DNA of 64,000 nt from Butyrivibrio sp. AE3009 (GTDB taxonomy: Bacteria; Bacillota; Clostridia; Lachnospirales; Lachnospiraceae): positions 62,001-126,000 of the forward strand of contig NZ_ATVS01000002.1 in assembly GCF_000420845.1 (NCBI RefSeq). Reading direction: 5' to 3'. The notes below the pieces were generated by a model. That model did not search any database. It was not told the DNA's origin and worked only from the letters and a program-made list of their open reading frames with translations. Position 1 is the stretch's first letter; the number at the start of each line of letters is the position of its first letter. The translations under genes were made by a program, and so were the position numbers. Of this stretch, positions 63,357 to 64,000 are shown in pieces.

Positions 63357-64000
63357 TCACAAATTATCGTGATCTATAACCGGCAGAACAGGCGGCTGTG
63401 TTACCGTAGTAAGTTCACTTGTAGCTTCAACGGAAATGAATTCTTTTGCCTCGGCTGCATTTCTTTTCTGAACAGGAGTGCCGTCTCCTGCCTTGAAAGC
63501 TCTGACAAACTCGGAGATTGAACCAATCTTGTAGGGGAAGCTTGTTCCGCCCATGTCTTTCTGACCCAGAAGATGAATATCAGAGCCGCCTGTCATAAGG
63601 AAATCATGCTCTTTGCCAAAACGGTAACCAAGAGCGTTCTGATAATCCGGGTTGGCTGCATTGTAGCATTCTATTCCATCGCATACAGAGGGCATAAGGT
63701 GTATTGCGGACAGATAGTCCCTTTCTCTGTAAGGGTGAGCCTGAACCATAATGCCGCCTGCTTCGTGAACCAGGTCTCTTACAAGGCATCTGTCCCTTTC
63801 CATGATCTCAGGGTGGGCAAGAAGCCATTCTTTATCTATTCCGTAGAGAAGGTATTCATCCCCCTGGAAGTTATATTCTATTCCAAACATTACGGTAAAG
63901 TCGCGGCCTTTGGCTGCTTCAAGGGCATGCTCATAGCCGCTGCAGTACATCTCGACTCTTTCGCTCCAGGGAAGGTCTGCCGGTACGCAGCTGTTGCCGG
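63357..64000 (-). CDS. PHP-domain phosphoesterase, 5' part beyond the window
   Basis: The frame stays open to the right edge, so only the C-terminal about 214 residues are seen. The ATG at 63950 is internal, as coding sequence continues upstream of it. Metal-binding PHP motifs are visible: GIEYNF, AHPYRERD and GGSDIHLLG. PHP proteins of this size hydrolyse phosphoesters such as histidinol phosphate or nucleotides. The start with the first His motif is missing, so the subfamily cannot be set. Confidence 0.8.
   Translation of the reverse strand, partial: GNSCVPADLPWSERVEMYCSGYEHALEAAKGRDFTVMFGIEYNFQGDEYLLYGIDKEWLLAHPEIMERDRCLVRDLVHEAGGIMVQAHPYRERDYLSAIHLMPSVCDGIECYNAANPDYQNALGYRFGKEHDFLMTGGSDIHLLGQKDMGGTSFPYKIGSISEFVRAFKAGDGTPVQKRNAAEAKEFISVEATSELTTVTQPPVLPVIDHDNL

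Overview
The window looks like chromosome of a low-to-mid GC Gram-positive anaerobe of the class Clostridia, most likely a Lachnospiraceae member of the Butyrivibrio/Pseudobutyrivibrio type. This is inferred from strong AGGAGG-type ribosome binding sites, TTGACA/TATAAT promoters, Firmicutes gene order (cysS-mrnC-rlmB-sigH; rpmE-DUF1385-prmC-prfA; comEA...comEC-holA) and many stand-alone signalling proteins. Nearly all the DNA is ordinary host chromosome. I see no prophage, insertion sequence or CRISPR array.

Layout. 1-4640: end of a very large secreted papain-like protease with a Pro-Glu linker and many Ig-like domains. 4.8-7.7 kb: a three-gene unit ending in a von Willebrand A lipoprotein. 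8.0-8.5 kb: a small double-glycine-leader protein and a truncated small gene. 8.5-11.6 kb: a TetR regulator divergent from a radical SAM enzyme and a DegV lipid-binding protein. 11.9 kb: tRNA-Met on the minus strand. 12.2-14.5 kb: a PAP2 phosphatase and a GH13 enzyme. 14.5-17.7 kb: a cobalamin riboswitch and a BtuFCD-type importer. 17.8-23.2 kb: a putative pectin-side-chain lyase (YetA/PcRGLX type), a membrane EAL phosphodiesterase, an unknown protein and an acetyltransferase. 23.2-25.2 kb: a CarD-like regulator behind an attenuator and a cre-like palindrome, then an AlaX editing protein. 25.2-30.0 kb: azlCD, ispF, cysS, mrnC, rlmB, sigH. 30.0-32.2 kb: two unknown proteins. 32.4-35.6 kb: rpmE, DUF1385, prmC, prfA. 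35.7-37.9 kb: an orphan HPt protein, an unknown protein and a LacI-type regulator. 37.9-46.3 kb: the arginine region, with argG on the minus strand (followed by DUF1294, LytTR and DegV genes) divergent from argC-GNAT-argJ-argB-argD, separated by an array of ArgR-type operators. 46.3-47.8 kb: a solute-binding protein. 47.9-55.9 kb: comEA, a WalRK-like two-component system, a GerMN lipoprotein, comEC, holA and a DUF1653 protein. 55.9-58.8 kb: a glycosyltransferase, a second PAP2 protein and a diacylglycerol-kinase-family protein. 59.0-60.2 kb: glyA. 60.2-61.0 kb: a gene-free stretch holding a perfect 48-bp inverted repeat (REP-like) and an apparent 410-nt non-coding RNA gene with its own promoter and terminator. 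61.1-64.0 kb: a membrane-anchored GH3 homologue that seems to have lost its catalytic residues, a YitT-family protein and the end of a PHP-domain gene cut by the window edge.

The best candidates for something undescribed are the 60.6-61.0 kb RNA, the neighbouring REP-like hairpin, the double-glycine leader joined to an SH3-like core at 8.0 kb, and the GH3 pseudoenzyme. All assignments come from reading the sequence alone. No database search was run.
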